Shown piece by piece: positions 36,822 to 46,096 of a stretch of 64,000 nucleotides of DNA; the first letter of the stretch is position 1, and each line of letters begins with the position of its first letter. The stretch is from Melghirimyces algeriensis (GTDB lineage Bacteria; Bacillota; Bacilli; Thermoactinomycetales; DSM-45169): assembly GCF_900182565.1 (NCBI RefSeq), contig NZ_FXTI01000003.1, forward strand, positions 248,001-312,000, given 5' to 3'. Position numbers and translations under genes: made by a program. Under the pieces are notes generated by a model. The model searched no databases, was not told the DNA's origin, and saw only the letters and a list, made by a program, of their open reading frames with translations.

Positions 36822-37433
36822 TTATACATTAGAGCGGAAACTTTTACCCAATGGCTTACCCAGACCGAAATAATGACGAAAATTATATATGAGCGGACTC
36901 CATTTATTTGGATCAACATGATTTTCTCCAATTATGATTTCCTGATGAGCATGTACATGTATTGTTTGAGTCTCAATAATAGAAACGTGAGGAGAATGGT
37001 CAGGGGTTCGGACCCCCTTTACTTTTGCTTCAATTTGTAATGGACATTCCATAATGCGAGTAGGTTTTACCACTTCAGACTCGGCGGACGTTAATCCACT
37101 GACATCATACTTTTCCTTTCGGTATGTGAATCCAATTTTCTTCTTGAAATCTGGGACTGGATTTTTTCCTGTGTAAGGCGCTAGCTTTTCAACATTCTCC
37201 CATAGAGAAGGATCGGGAACATTGATCACACACTCAGGATGTCGTTTCAAATTTTCAAGCCCCTTTCCACCAAAACCAATCCCCAATACAATACAATCCC
37301 CCAATGCCCATGATGACGATATGGGGCTGATATTTACCGTCCCATCCTCATTTAGTGTGTTTAGTAGGATCACAGGCGTACCGTAATACAAAATCTTCGG
37401 TTGAATCGTTTTTGTGTTTGGAATTTGAGCCAC
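36822..37433 (-). CDS. flavin reductase family protein (FMN-binding split barrel)
   Basis: 203 residues, GTG start after AGGAGG. GTPVILLNTLNEDGTVNISPISSSW is the FMN-binding beginning of the family. Divergent from a winged-helix regulator with a shared operator at 37484. Confidence 0.85.
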   Translation of the reverse strand: MAQIPNTKTIQPKILYYGTPVILLNTLNEDGTVNISPISSSWALGDCIVLGIGFGGKGLENLKRHPECVINVPDPSLWENVEKLAPYTGKNPVPDFKKKIGFTYRKEKYDVSGLTSAESEVVKPTRIMECPLQIEAKVKGVRTPDHSPHVSIIETQTIHVHAHQEIIIGENHVDPNKWSPLIYNFRHYFGLGKPLGKSFRSNV

Positions 37434-37483
37434 GTTTATACCTCCTACATTTTTTGCTCTTTTTCATTGTAAAACATAAACAC

Positions 37484-37499
37484 TTCGATTATTATCGAA
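37484..37499. promoter_or_regulatory. operator between flavin reductase and ArsR-like regulator
   Basis: Perfect dyad TTCGAT-TATT-ATCGAA, 28 bp before the regulator start. Confidence 0.6.
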
Positions 37500-37527
37500 A
37501 TATGAATTACATTAAGGAGGAATTGAA

Positions 37528-38223
37528 ATGAAGGCCAACTCAAATGCAGCAATCGTTGCTACGCTTGTAAGTGAGCCTTCTCGTGCAGCCATATTAACCG
37601 CCTTATTAGATGGTAGGCTTCATCCTGCAAGTGAATTAGCCTATATGGCCGGAATTAAACCACAAACGGCCAGTTTCCATTTAGCAAAAATGGTTAGTGC
37701 AAATATCGTTACTGTTGAAAAATATGGGAGACACCGATACTACGGAATTCAAAATCAGGAAGTGGCTCACATCCTGGAATCGCTTCTATCCATTGCTCCA
37801 CCCGTTGAAGTTAAGTCACTAAAACAAGCGTCGGAAGAGAAAGCCATCCGTTTGGCAAGAACATGTTATGATCATCTCGCTGGGAACTTGGGCGTACAAT
37901 TAACAGATTCTTTAAATAAAATGGGTGTTATTGGTGAGAAAAAGGATGAGTTTATTGTTACAGAAAAAGGAGAGGAGTTCTTTACAGCGTTTCAGATTGA
38001 TCTTGGGAAGGTTAAGAAGGAACGCCGTTCATTCTCACGCAAGTGTTTAGATTGGAGTGAAAGACGTCACCACCTTGCTGGAGCATTGGGAAATGCCCTT
38101 CTAGAGAGGCTGTTGGAATTGAACTGGATTCAACGTTTACCTAAAACACGAGCAGTAAAAATCACGATGGACGGTCAAAAAGGCTTGAAAGAAACGTTTT
38201 CCATTGAGATCGAAACCGTCTGA
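37528..38223 (+). CDS. ArsR-type winged-helix regulator with C-terminal sensor domain
   Basis: 231 residues: HTH ELAYMAGIKPQTASFHLAKM near residue 37 and a longer C-terminal domain (ARTCYDHLAGNLGVQLTDSL), as in the YczG-like regulators next to flavin reductases. ATG after GGAGG. Confidence 0.85.
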   Translation: MKANSNAAIVATLVSEPSRAAILTALLDGRLHPASELAYMAGIKPQTASFHLAKMVSANIVTVEKYGRHRYYGIQNQEVAHILESLLSIAPPVEVKSLKQASEEKAIRLARTCYDHLAGNLGVQLTDSLNKMGVIGEKKDEFIVTEKGEEFFTAFQIDLGKVKKERRSFSRKCLDWSERRHHLAGALGNALLERLLELNWIQRLPKTRAVKITMDGQKGLKETFSIEIETV

Positions 38224-38239
38224 CATCAGGAGTGAATTT

Positions 38240-38686
38240 ATGGAGTATATACAAATTCAATCGATCCCACCGAAAAAATGGTTGCATGGAATGTTACAAC
38301 TACATGAACAGATTTTTGGAGATTCCAATCCACTGATGAAGCAACTGGGAAACAAACAAGGGCTGTTAACCCTTTTAGCAATCAATCAACAACAAGTTGT
38401 CGGATATAAGGTTGGTTATGAACTGAAACCCCATAAGTTTTACAGTTGGTTAGGCGGAGTGCACCAAGATTACAGAGATCTAGGGATTGCTTCAGAGTTA
38501 ATGAAGAAACAACATCAATTTTTGAAAAATGCTGGATACCAGGTTGTCCAGACAAAAACAAAAAACAAATGGCGTCATATGCTCATCCTGAACATTAAGA
38601 ACGGTTTTGATGTTATTGGAACCTATAACGATGAGAAAGGAGAGCCCAAGATCATTCTTGAGAAAAGATTAGATAAGGAAAAATAA
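38240..38686 (+). CDS. GNAT acetyltransferase
   Basis: 148 residues from ATG 38240 (AGGAGT). GVHQDYRDLGIASELMKKQHQFLKNAGY is the acetyl-CoA site; NGFDVIGTY closes the fold. 16 bp after the regulator gene, so in its operon. Substrate unknown. Confidence 0.8.
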   Translation: MEYIQIQSIPPKKWLHGMLQLHEQIFGDSNPLMKQLGNKQGLLTLLAINQQQVVGYKVGYELKPHKFYSWLGGVHQDYRDLGIASELMKKQHQFLKNAGYQVVQTKTKNKWRHMLILNIKNGFDVIGTYNDEKGEPKIILEKRLDKEK

Positions 38687-38688
38687 TC

Positions 38689-39079
38689 ATGTTTACATAC
38701 TACGGCCCTGTTGAGGAACCGATTGAAAATCCGAGTAATGAAATGATAAGAAATATTATGTTTGAAAAAGGGGAGGATTAGTGGAGATTCATGTTTTGAA
38801 GTAGAGGGATGCGCTGAATCGTTCATCTTTTTTTATAATGAGCCGTATGGCTTTTTTATCATGAGACACCCTGACTATTTCGTCCCCCTGAATAAGAAAG
38901 GAGAAATAGAAACCGTGGAACATTTAGTGGGAGGAGAGCCTATGAAGGTGCCTTCTTGCAGTTATGTTAATCGCGATTTGGCATATCACATCATCAATGA
39001 GTTTATCACCAAAAAGGCAATACCCACATTTATAGAGTGGATCGATTTGTATGAAATTGATTTTGACCATGGATTTTAA
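38689..39079 (+). pseudogene. frameshifted immunity-protein-like gene
   Basis: ATG 38689 opens MFTYYGPVEEPIENPSNEMI and stops at TAG 38779; a second frame continues FEVEGCAESFIFFYNEPYGFFIMRH to 39079. One indel near 38775-38800 joins them into a roughly 125-residue protein like small toxin-immunity proteins of Bacillota. Family assignment is tentative. Confidence 0.4.
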
Positions 39080-39116
39080 GGCACCTATGGAGTTGATGTA
39101 AAATGGAGGCGAAAGA

Positions 39117-39221
39117 ATGAAAAAGAAGGTAGCTGCTCTCTACGATATTCATAGAAATGATGGAGCCCTTCAAGCGGTGTTGGGGAATATTTACGTGAAC
39201 CCAGTCTTTATTCGAATCTAA
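39117..39221 (+). pseudogene. metallophosphoesterase N-terminal fragment
   Basis: 34 codons: KKKVAALYDIHRNDGALQAVL matches the start of YfcE-like phosphodiesterases (DIHGN), with G changed to R and the rest missing. Confidence 0.55.
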
Positions 39222-39419
39222 GCAGATGGCGGGTTTTGCGGCAACAGACAGAAGTCCTTGAAAATCGTGGATGATTTCGCTACATATTCATTGTCCGAGA
39301 ATGTGCAGTAAATGTCTTAACAAATTCTTCGCAATCATAATCCCCTATAAAAGGAGGAGTTGGGAGATATATGAATAATAGAGTAATGGTAAACAAATTT
39401 GAATCTAGGGGTGTATCAT

Positions 39420-39938
39420 ATGAAAAAGGTAGCCTTATTGCTGTGCGCATTGGTCATAGCGGTGGTATTCAGTCCAATGAGTGGTAGTCAAGTAGATGCT
39501 GCCACTACAGAGTCCACTCCTTCATACCAAGTACTTAAACAAAATGCGAAAGGAAAACAAGTTAGCTTAGAATTTAAAAGCAAAGCCGCATTTGAGAAAT
39601 ACTTAAGAGAACATCCTGTTAAAGGCAAATTTTCTATTCAGGAACAGATTCGCTCCGTTTTTTATGAACATAAAGATGGAAGAGGTTGGAGCTTCAACGT
39701 AGATGCAAGTCGGAACCCAACCGTGATCTTCAATTTTGGCCAATTCAATGATCAAGTGTCCTCTATTCGCACTCACTCCCACGGAAATTACACGATTATT
39801 TATGAGCACATCAATGCACAGGGACGCGCGTTGGCCTTAGCGAACACAGGTGCGCTCTACAATCTGGTTTCCCCAATGGGCGACGGAGAAAGGACCTGGA
39901 ATGATGAGGCTTCTTCCGCTATCGTCCGTTCCAATTAA
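39420..39938 (+). CDS. secreted beta/gamma-crystallin-like protein
   Basis: 172 residues from ATG 39420 (GGGGTG). Signal peptide to about residue 29 (SGSQVDAA). The mature part VFYEHKDGRGWSFNVDAS and IYEHINAQGRALALAN are two Greek-key half motifs like those in peptidase-inhibitor I36/crystallin proteins. Role outside the cell unknown; protease inhibition or Ca binding are options. Confidence 0.65.
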   Translation: MKKVALLLCALVIAVVFSPMSGSQVDAATTESTPSYQVLKQNAKGKQVSLEFKSKAAFEKYLREHPVKGKFSIQEQIRSVFYEHKDGRGWSFNVDASRNPTVIFNFGQFNDQVSSIRTHSHGNYTIIYEHINAQGRALALANTGALYNLVSPMGDGERTWNDEASSAIVRSN

Positions 39939-39963
39939 GCAACCATTTAGCCGACTTTAGGCA

Positions 39964-40002
39964 ACACCCACTTCTGTCATGTGCGATGACAGAAGTGGGT
40001 GT
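39964..40002. terminator. terminator
   Basis: 17-bp perfect stem ACACCCACTTCTGTCAT / complement, loop GTGCG. 40003-40272 holds only short frames without a recognisable gene. Confidence 0.85.
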
Positions 40003-40272
40003 CTTATTTAATAAATCCAGGAAGAGCAATACATTTAGATGTATAAGCGCAAACCGGGTCAAGCCGGTTGAAACGTTGATGATCCTTCCGTTATCGGCAA
40101 TTCATGAAATCAAATTCTGTGTGCAGAGACTAGCAAGCCTGAAACGATTCAGCAAATCAAGACCTATTCCGTTTATAAATCATTAAGACAATATTCCTGT
40201 GACTACCTACAGCATGAGGAAATTCGAAATGAGATCCAAGAAGGGCTCCTATTCCTATGTCGAGAGGTTCAC

Positions 40273-40562
40273 ATGATAAAAGTTGGGGTTAAAGCGTTGA
40301 ATCCTATTTACGAAAAACTTCTTGAGATCCTATTTGATGTTTCGTCAGAACAATCCAGCACCAAATCTGCTCCGGAAAATCCAGCATGTGGACAATGTGA
40401 TGTTACAGCTCTCGTCGTTCAGGATGTATTAGGTGGAAACATCCTGAAAACCCCTTTACCGGCAGGTTGGCATTTTATATAACGAAGGCCTTTGCAAATA
40501 CAAACGATAAACAATACCATTACCTGAAGCAGGCTGTACTCACTAGACTGGAAGGAAGATAA
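40273..40562 (+). pseudogene. YunG-family protein, frameshifted
   Basis: ACGQCDVTALVVQDVLGGNILKTPLPAGWHF is the YunG signature (start ATG 40273). After a stop at 40480-40482 another frame gives FANTNDKQYHYLKQAVLTRLEGR, the family end, with a piece missing. Confidence 0.6.
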
Positions 40563-40563
40563 A

Positions 40564-41811
40564 ATGGAGACAACCGTTCAACACCTGTTCCGAAAGTCTC
40601 ATTTCGTTAAACTTTGGGGTTCACAGATCCTACAATCATTCGCAAGTATCCTATTACAAGTGATTGTAATGGTTGAAGTCTATCAATCCACGGATTCGAT
40701 CCTCGGTTCGGCTTCAGTGTTGGCCATCATGGCTATTGGTTCATTCGTCGGGGGGCTTGTGGGTTCATATCGCATACATCGATTTTCCTTACTGAATATC
40801 CTTTATTGGAGCGGATGGGCACGGGCTCTCTCGACCAGTTTGCTAGTTGTTTTCTTATCTCAAATGGGGACCATTCATCTGTTTTTACTCCTGCTTACTC
40901 TGTTTTTCATCTCCTTTGTCGGAGCATGGTATCAGCCTGCCCGCTTTGCATTATTACCAATGATCGTATCAAAGAGAGAATATATGAAAGCAAATGGAAC
41001 ACTGAATATGATTCACCAAATGTTTTCAGTTGCAGGGTGGGGACTCGGCGGGATTTTAACTGTTGTCCTGCCTTTCTATATGGTTGTTATCATGATTTCC
41101 GTTTCATTTTTACTTTCAGGAATATTCGTTCGCCTGATTCAGATCCATCCATCCGTGAAACACGAAAACATTTCAGGGAACCCTGAATCTGCATGGCGCA
41201 AAGTTTTTGGTGTGCATCTTATTCGAAGCCTAACCATGATGGATCTTAGTGAAGCTTTGGCTAACGCTGTGTGGAGTAGTGCGTTAATTCTTGCTTTTAC
41301 AAAAGAGGTATTAAACAAGGGCAGTGAATGGTGGGGATTTATCAATGCTTTCTATTGGCTCGGAGGGGTTCTTGGCAGTATCATAGTTGTTGCGATCACA
41401 AAGCACTTGGAAAAACGAGTCGGTTGGATAATTGGATTGAGCGCATTGGCAATGGCTGTCTTGACACTTTTCTTTGCCATGGGTTCAAACGCCATCCTGG
41501 CATTGACACTCTGTCTATTCATGGGTCCCCTCTATCAAGCTAGAGATATATGCCAAGAAACCGTTCTTCAAGATTTAACCTCTCCTGAAGAATGCGCCGG
41601 GATCATGGCTGCCAGAAACGCTGTTTTAACTCCCTGGTGGGGGATCACATATATTATCATGGGGTGGTTGGCGGATCGTATCGGAATCCAGGCAACTTAT
41701 ATACTCGCAGCAGCTTTATATGCACTAACATGCTTCCTTGTCTTTTTCCAACCTTCCATTCGGGATTATCAATATGGCACTGATAAGAGACGTTTGATCT
41801 CACGAAAATGA
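40564..41811 (+). CDS. MFS transporter, MFS_3 efflux type
   Basis: 415 residues, 12 helices; HFVKLWGSQILQSFASILLQ start and WYQPARFALLPMIVSKREYMKANG loop are typical of the macrolide-efflux-like MFS_3 group. AAGGAAG before the ATG. Confidence 0.85.
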   Translation: METTVQHLFRKSHFVKLWGSQILQSFASILLQVIVMVEVYQSTDSILGSASVLAIMAIGSFVGGLVGSYRIHRFSLLNILYWSGWARALSTSLLVVFLSQMGTIHLFLLLLTLFFISFVGAWYQPARFALLPMIVSKREYMKANGTLNMIHQMFSVAGWGLGGILTVVLPFYMVVIMISVSFLLSGIFVRLIQIHPSVKHENISGNPESAWRKVFGVHLIRSLTMMDLSEALANAVWSSALILAFTKEVLNKGSEWWGFINAFYWLGGVLGSIIVVAITKHLEKRVGWIIGLSALAMAVLTLFFAMGSNAILALTLCLFMGPLYQARDICQETVLQDLTSPEECAGIMAARNAVLTPWWGITYIIMGWLADRIGIQATYILAAALYALTCFLVFFQPSIRDYQYGTDKRRLISRK

Positions 41812-41941
41812 ATAATTTCTTTCCAGCAATTTGGATGTTGATGGTTACCACATATGGAAGTGGTGGAGGAAACAACGGCGGTGACCAGGGTGGTAAAGGC
41901 GGAAATAAGCTGCATTCAACTTCCTGATATCCTGAGTATTT

Positions 41942-43324
41942 TTATGACCAAGCTTTTTTTAAGAGCTCCACACCAAGCTGGATTTCATCAAAAGAAAGAT
42001 TATTGAAACCAAGTTTAATCATTGGTTGATCAGGATTGTTTTTAACGAAGTAGCGTGAGGTGGGATACACTTTAACACCGTAAGAGAAAGCACGCTCGAT
42101 TAGCCATTCTTCTGAACGCTTCAAGTGTACTTTGACTAATAAGTATAAACCAGACTGCTCGCCAATAATGGAGATATCTTGCCCAAACTCTTTTCTCAAT
42201 ACGGATACTAAGTGCTGCATTTTTCGTTTATAAACAAGACGCATGCGTTTAATATGGCGATTCCATTCTCCATCTTCCATAAATTTAGCCATGGTAAGTT
42301 GGCTAAGAATGGAAGTGGTACTTTCAAAAAGGTGGAATTGATGTTTATAACGGTCTAAAAGGGGTTGCGGCAATACCATATAACTTAAACGGATTCCGGG
42401 AAGAAATGATTTTGAGAAATTCCCTAAATAAATGACTCTTGCTGAATCAATGGAGGCAAGAGCAGGGAATGGTTTTTGTGTATAGCGAAATTCACTATCA
42501 TAATCGTCTTCGATAATATATCCACACAATTTGTTAACCCAATGAATAAGCATGTGCCGTTGTTGTATCGACATGCTTACTCCCATTGGACTTTGATGAG
42601 AAGGAGTTACATAAATGAATCGTGATTTCATTTGATCCAATTGTGAAAGATCCACACCTGCTTCATCCACCGGCAACGTTTCAAACATAAAACGATGGAA
42701 TTGAAAAGCTTTCCTAGCACCGTCGTAACCAGGGTCTTCAACGATAATACTCTGGAACTCATCCTTCAGTATATGCCCAAGGTATACAAGCATCTGTTGG
42801 GTGCTGCTTCCGATAATGATTGCATCTGGATCTGTTCTCACCCCACGAGACTGGAGTATATATGCTGCGATTTGTTCGCGTAGGCACAATTCGCCAAAAG
42901 GTTCCCCGTATCGAAAGATGTCCTTTACCGCTAATACTTGATTTGAGATCCTCCTCCACGTTTTTAAAGGGAAATGTGATTGGTCGACCACGTCCGCACG
43001 GAAATCGATGTGAACAGGTGGTACCTGCTCTGTTCGCTTGTGATGAGAAGAGCTGTGAGCTTCTTCCTGAAATAAAAGGGGTTCTATTTTATTTACAAAA
43101 TAACCTTTTCGGCTCTCTCCACGAATATACCCTTCAGCAACAAGTTGTTCATATGCCATTAATGTTGTATTCCGGCTTACATGTAAGGAATCTGCAAGTT
43201 GACGAATGGAGGGCAATGGCTCATTCGCCTTTAAGTCGCCTTGTTCAATAAATGATTTGAATTTCTCGTAGATTTGTTTGTATTTAGGAGCGCTATCTTT
43301 GAAGGTGAAAATGGTATTTTTCAT
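41942..43324 (-). CDS. MocR/PdxR-type regulator (GntR HTH + aminotransferase domain)
   Basis: 460 residues from ATG 43322-43324 (GGGGGG). N-terminal GntR HTH (LPSIRQLADSLHVSRNTTLMAYEQL), then a fold-type I PLP domain: GSSTQQMLVYL, EDPGYDGA, DDYDSEFRY and the Schiff-base Lys in GNFSKSFLPGIRL. Such proteins sense PLP or amino compounds. Divergent from paiB and sharing a duplicated upstream sequence with lysE. Confidence 0.9.
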   Translation of the reverse strand: MKNTIFTFKDSAPKYKQIYEKFKSFIEQGDLKANEPLPSIRQLADSLHVSRNTTLMAYEQLVAEGYIRGESRKGYFVNKIEPLLFQEEAHSSSHHKRTEQVPPVHIDFRADVVDQSHFPLKTWRRISNQVLAVKDIFRYGEPFGELCLREQIAAYILQSRGVRTDPDAIIIGSSTQQMLVYLGHILKDEFQSIIVEDPGYDGARKAFQFHRFMFETLPVDEAGVDLSQLDQMKSRFIYVTPSHQSPMGVSMSIQQRHMLIHWVNKLCGYIIEDDYDSEFRYTQKPFPALASIDSARVIYLGNFSKSFLPGIRLSYMVLPQPLLDRYKHQFHLFESTTSILSQLTMAKFMEDGEWNRHIKRMRLVYKRKMQHLVSVLRKEFGQDISIIGEQSGLYLLVKVHLKRSEEWLIERAFSYGVKVYPTSRYFVKNNPDQPMIKLGFNNLSFDEIQLGVELLKKAWS

Positions 43325-43335
43325 TTGTATCCCCC

Positions 43336-43393
43336 CTGACATGTATATTTGCTTGTTATTGTATCTTTTTTTATGTCAATTCGTATAATATGA
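43336..43393. promoter_or_regulatory. MocR regulatory region, copy 1
   Basis: CTGACATG (43336-43343), TATTGTA (43357-43363) and ATGTCA (43373-43378). The same three blocks at the same offsets (0, 21, 37) occur at 44207-44249. CTGACAT and ATGTCA(G) form a wide inverted repeat. Confidence 0.7.
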
Positions 43394-43444
43394 TTCTTTT
43401 GTCGGACTTAAAAAGTTCAATTATGAGTTGAAAGGATGATTATT

Positions 43445-44068
43445 GTGTACATTCCTAAAAAATATCGCATGAATCATGATGAGGCAGTTCAAATGATGAA
43501 GTCTTACCCGTTTGCCTTATTGATTACGGTTGATGAAGATCTCCCGTTGGCTACACACATTCCGTTGGAAATTCGTGAAGATGAAGGCAAAATCTATGCG
43601 ACTGGGCACATTGCATACGGAAACATACAGAAGAAAACGTTGGATCAAAACAGTAATGTGTTGCTTATATTTCAAGGACCACACGCTTACATTTCGTCAA
43701 GTTGGTATGAGAAAGAAGATGTTCCCACATGGAACTATCTTGCTGTACATGCGTATGGAACAGCGCGTTTACTCACTGAGGATGAGTTGAAATCAGCTTT
43801 GGATTCTATGCTTAAACGGTATGAATCTCACCGAGAAAATGGTCGGCTCTGGGATACGTATAATCCTGGGTTGCTTGAGAATCAAATGAAAGGAATCGTT
43901 GGTTTTGAAATTGAAATCACCTCTATTCAAGGTGCAGCCAAAATGAGCCAGAATCGCAACAATACCGATTATCAATCGATTGTTGCCGAACTTAAAAAAT
44001 CAAATGAACAAGGGGAAACTCAGGTTGCTCAGTGGATGCATGAGAAACGGAAAGGGTTATTTAAATGA
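43445..44068 (+). CDS. paiB: PaiB-family FMN-binding protein
   Basis: 207 residues. GTG 43445 lies 8 bp after AAAGG, better than the ATG at 43436. MYIPKKYRMNHDEAVQMMKSYPFALLIT, IAYGNIQKKT and HAYISSSWYEKEDVPTWNY are the PaiB signature. Members are flavin- or heme-binding split barrels once reported as sporulation/protease repressors. Divergent from mocR. Confidence 0.88.
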   Translation: MYIPKKYRMNHDEAVQMMKSYPFALLITVDEDLPLATHIPLEIREDEGKIYATGHIAYGNIQKKTLDQNSNVLLIFQGPHAYISSSWYEKEDVPTWNYLAVHAYGTARLLTEDELKSALDSMLKRYESHRENGRLWDTYNPGLLENQMKGIVGFEIEITSIQGAAKMSQNRNNTDYQSIVAELKKSNEQGETQVAQWMHEKRKGLFK

Positions 44069-44206
44069 TCCAGCCTGATTAATACGGCTTGTTTTCTTTT
44101 TGGGGTGAAGTTGGCGGAGGATTTGTAGATCAATGAACGTTGTAAATTCCCGTTTTGCTAGAGACGCCCCTCCAAGCAAAAAAGGTGTTTATCACTTGTC
44201 ATCTCA

Positions 44207-44264
44207 CTGACATGCACATTTTTTCAGTATTGTACCTTTTTAAATGTCAGCTTGAATTATATCA
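44207..44264. promoter_or_regulatory. MocR regulatory region, copy 2
   Basis: CTGACATG (44207-44214), TATTGTA (44228-44234), ATGTCAG (44244-44250); same spacing as copy 1. It lies 190 bp before lysE. The remaining part of 44069-44453 shows nothing else. Confidence 0.7.
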
Positions 44265-44453
44265 TACCATGTAATTGATATCATTTTAAATGTACTCCAG
44301 CAATGTCAATAATTGTTTTCCATTTCCAAACGAGCAACAAATGGTCTCCTTGATGAAAGCGAACCTTAACAATGAAGTGTAACCTTGCTTTCGTCAATCA
44401 AGGAGGAACCCAATTAAATCATGGTGCAAAAATACAACAAGGAGTTGCGTTTT

Positions 44454-45074
44454 ATGGAGTTTTCAACTATTTGGCTATTTGTAATTGCTGCTGCTACATT
44501 GTTAGTAATACCTGGACCAGCTGTGTTCTATATTATGGCAAGAAGTATCGATCAAGGGAAGAAAGCTGGTCTGGTTTCCGTTCTTGGTGTATCTCTTGGT
44601 GGTTCTGTTCACGTTATAGCTGGGGCAATTGGAGTTTCTGCAATCCTTATGACATCAGCCACAGCTTTTAATATCGTTAAATACTTGGGTGCTGCTTATC
44701 TTATCTATCTGGGATGCAAGACTTTATTTTCCAAATCAACTTCGGATATTCCAAAAACCTCTCGCAAAAAATTATTAAAGATTTTTTACCAGTCAGCGCT
44801 GGTAGAAGTAATGAATCCTAAGACCGCACTCTTTTTTCTAGCCTTTTTTCCACAATTTATATCACCTTCTGCTGGATCTGTCACCATACAATTTTTATTT
44901 TTAGGAGTTATCTTTATCATCATAGCCTTTATGAGTGATAGTCTGTATGCAGTTCTTGCAGCAAGCATTCGAAAACGGATCAAAATGAGTTCAAGGATAC
45001 AGAATCGGGTCACTGGTTATTTATATATTGTTCTAGGGGTATTCTCCGCCTTTGCGAGCCCCTCCAAAACATAA
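44454..45074 (+). CDS. LysE/RhtB-family amino-acid exporter
   Basis: 206 residues from ATG 44454 (AGGAG). Six helices; LLVIPGPAVFYIMARSIDQGKKAGL is the family hallmark. Sharing the MocR-type regulatory sequence suggests it exports an amine or amino acid sensed by that regulator. Confidence 0.88.
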   Translation: MEFSTIWLFVIAAATLLVIPGPAVFYIMARSIDQGKKAGLVSVLGVSLGGSVHVIAGAIGVSAILMTSATAFNIVKYLGAAYLIYLGCKTLFSKSTSDIPKTSRKKLLKIFYQSALVEVMNPKTALFFLAFFPQFISPSAGSVTIQFLFLGVIFIIIAFMSDSLYAVLAASIRKRIKMSSRIQNRVTGYLYIVLGVFSAFASPSKT

Positions 45075-45137
45075 AAGTGTTATAACAAACAGCGTTTTTA
45101 CCAAGACAGTAAGTAAAATGAAATGGAGAGATATGTT

Positions 45138-45848
45138 ATGCCCAAATTTATCATTGAAGATGATTTTTGGTCGATATTCCCCCATGCAAAAATAGGCACT
45201 GTTATTTGCCAGGGGATTGACAATTCAATAAGGGATGTTGGAATCTACGAGAAGCTGCTGAAGGAGGCAGAGAAAGAAGCACATAAATTTATCAGTCTGG
45301 AGGAATTCAGCAGTAATCCAGTCATATCCGTTTGGCGAGAAGCTTTTAAGAAATTCAAGACAAAGAAAGGGGCAAGGTGTTCCATTGAAGCTTTATTAAA
45401 AAGAGTGAAAAATGGCAATCATATTGGAACAATAAACCCACTTGTTGATATCTATAATTCAATTTCATTGCGTTATGGGCTTCCGTGCGGAGGAGAAGAT
45501 ATCGACACTTTTGTAGGCGATATTCGGCTAACGCAGGCAAATGGTAATGAACCGTTTATCCCATTGGGAAATGATGAAAATGCTTCGCCATATGAAGGTG
45601 AAATTGTTTATAAAGATGATGATGGTGTAATATGCAGATGCTGGAATTGGCGTGAAGCTCAGAGGACGATGCTGACAGAAAATACGAAAAATGCATTCCT
45701 CTGTATTGAATTGATAGATAAAACAAGAAACGATGAGTTTCATATGGCGCTTAAAGAATTGGCTGGTTTAGTGTCACAGAATCTTGGTGGTACTGTGAAG
45801 ATTGAAGTGTTAGATATTAATAATAGGGGAATTACAGTCTTTGGGTAA
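45138..45848 (+). CDS. B3/B4 tRNA-binding domain protein
   Basis: 236 residues from ATG 45138 (GGAGA). Matches the free-standing B3/4 (PheT-like editing) domain: SVWREAFKKFKTKKGARCSIEALLKRV and LPCGGEDIDTFVGDIRL. Family members may act on misacylated tRNA or metabolites; role not settled. 63 bp after lysE. Confidence 0.85.
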   Translation: MPKFIIEDDFWSIFPHAKIGTVICQGIDNSIRDVGIYEKLLKEAEKEAHKFISLEEFSSNPVISVWREAFKKFKTKKGARCSIEALLKRVKNGNHIGTINPLVDIYNSISLRYGLPCGGEDIDTFVGDIRLTQANGNEPFIPLGNDENASPYEGEIVYKDDDGVICRCWNWREAQRTMLTENTKNAFLCIELIDKTRNDEFHMALKELAGLVSQNLGGTVKIEVLDINNRGITVFG

Positions 45849-45885
45849 TAGACAAAAATACTGTTTCGTCCACAATAAAAGATAG

Positions 45886-45932
45886 ACGCCGATTTTTCCA
45901 TCTTTTTAACCTATTGACGGCAAAATCGGCGT
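45886..45932. terminator. weak hairpin between convergent genes
   Basis: ACGCCGATTTT / AAAATCGGCGT with a 25-nt loop. Confidence 0.35.
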
Positions 45933-46096
45933 TCGCTACCTCCATCCCTACTACAGAAACTGATCAAACCCGATGTAACATTGTGGCGATGTCTCGTCGT
46001 AGTGTGCAAGGTGCCTGATATAGTTAATTGATTGTACGGCTTCGGTCATTATCTAAATATAGGAACGCGCTATTGTTCAGTTTTTACCAAAAGACC

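Noticed and set aside
36701..37040. Short ORFs on both strands downstream of and inside the flavin reductase gene
   Set aside because: AT-rich shadows without ribosome sites.
41834..41926. Glycine-rich short ORF (YGSGGGNNGGDQGGKGG)
   Set aside because: Attractive composition, but no Shine-Dalgarno and no known family; possibly a remnant.
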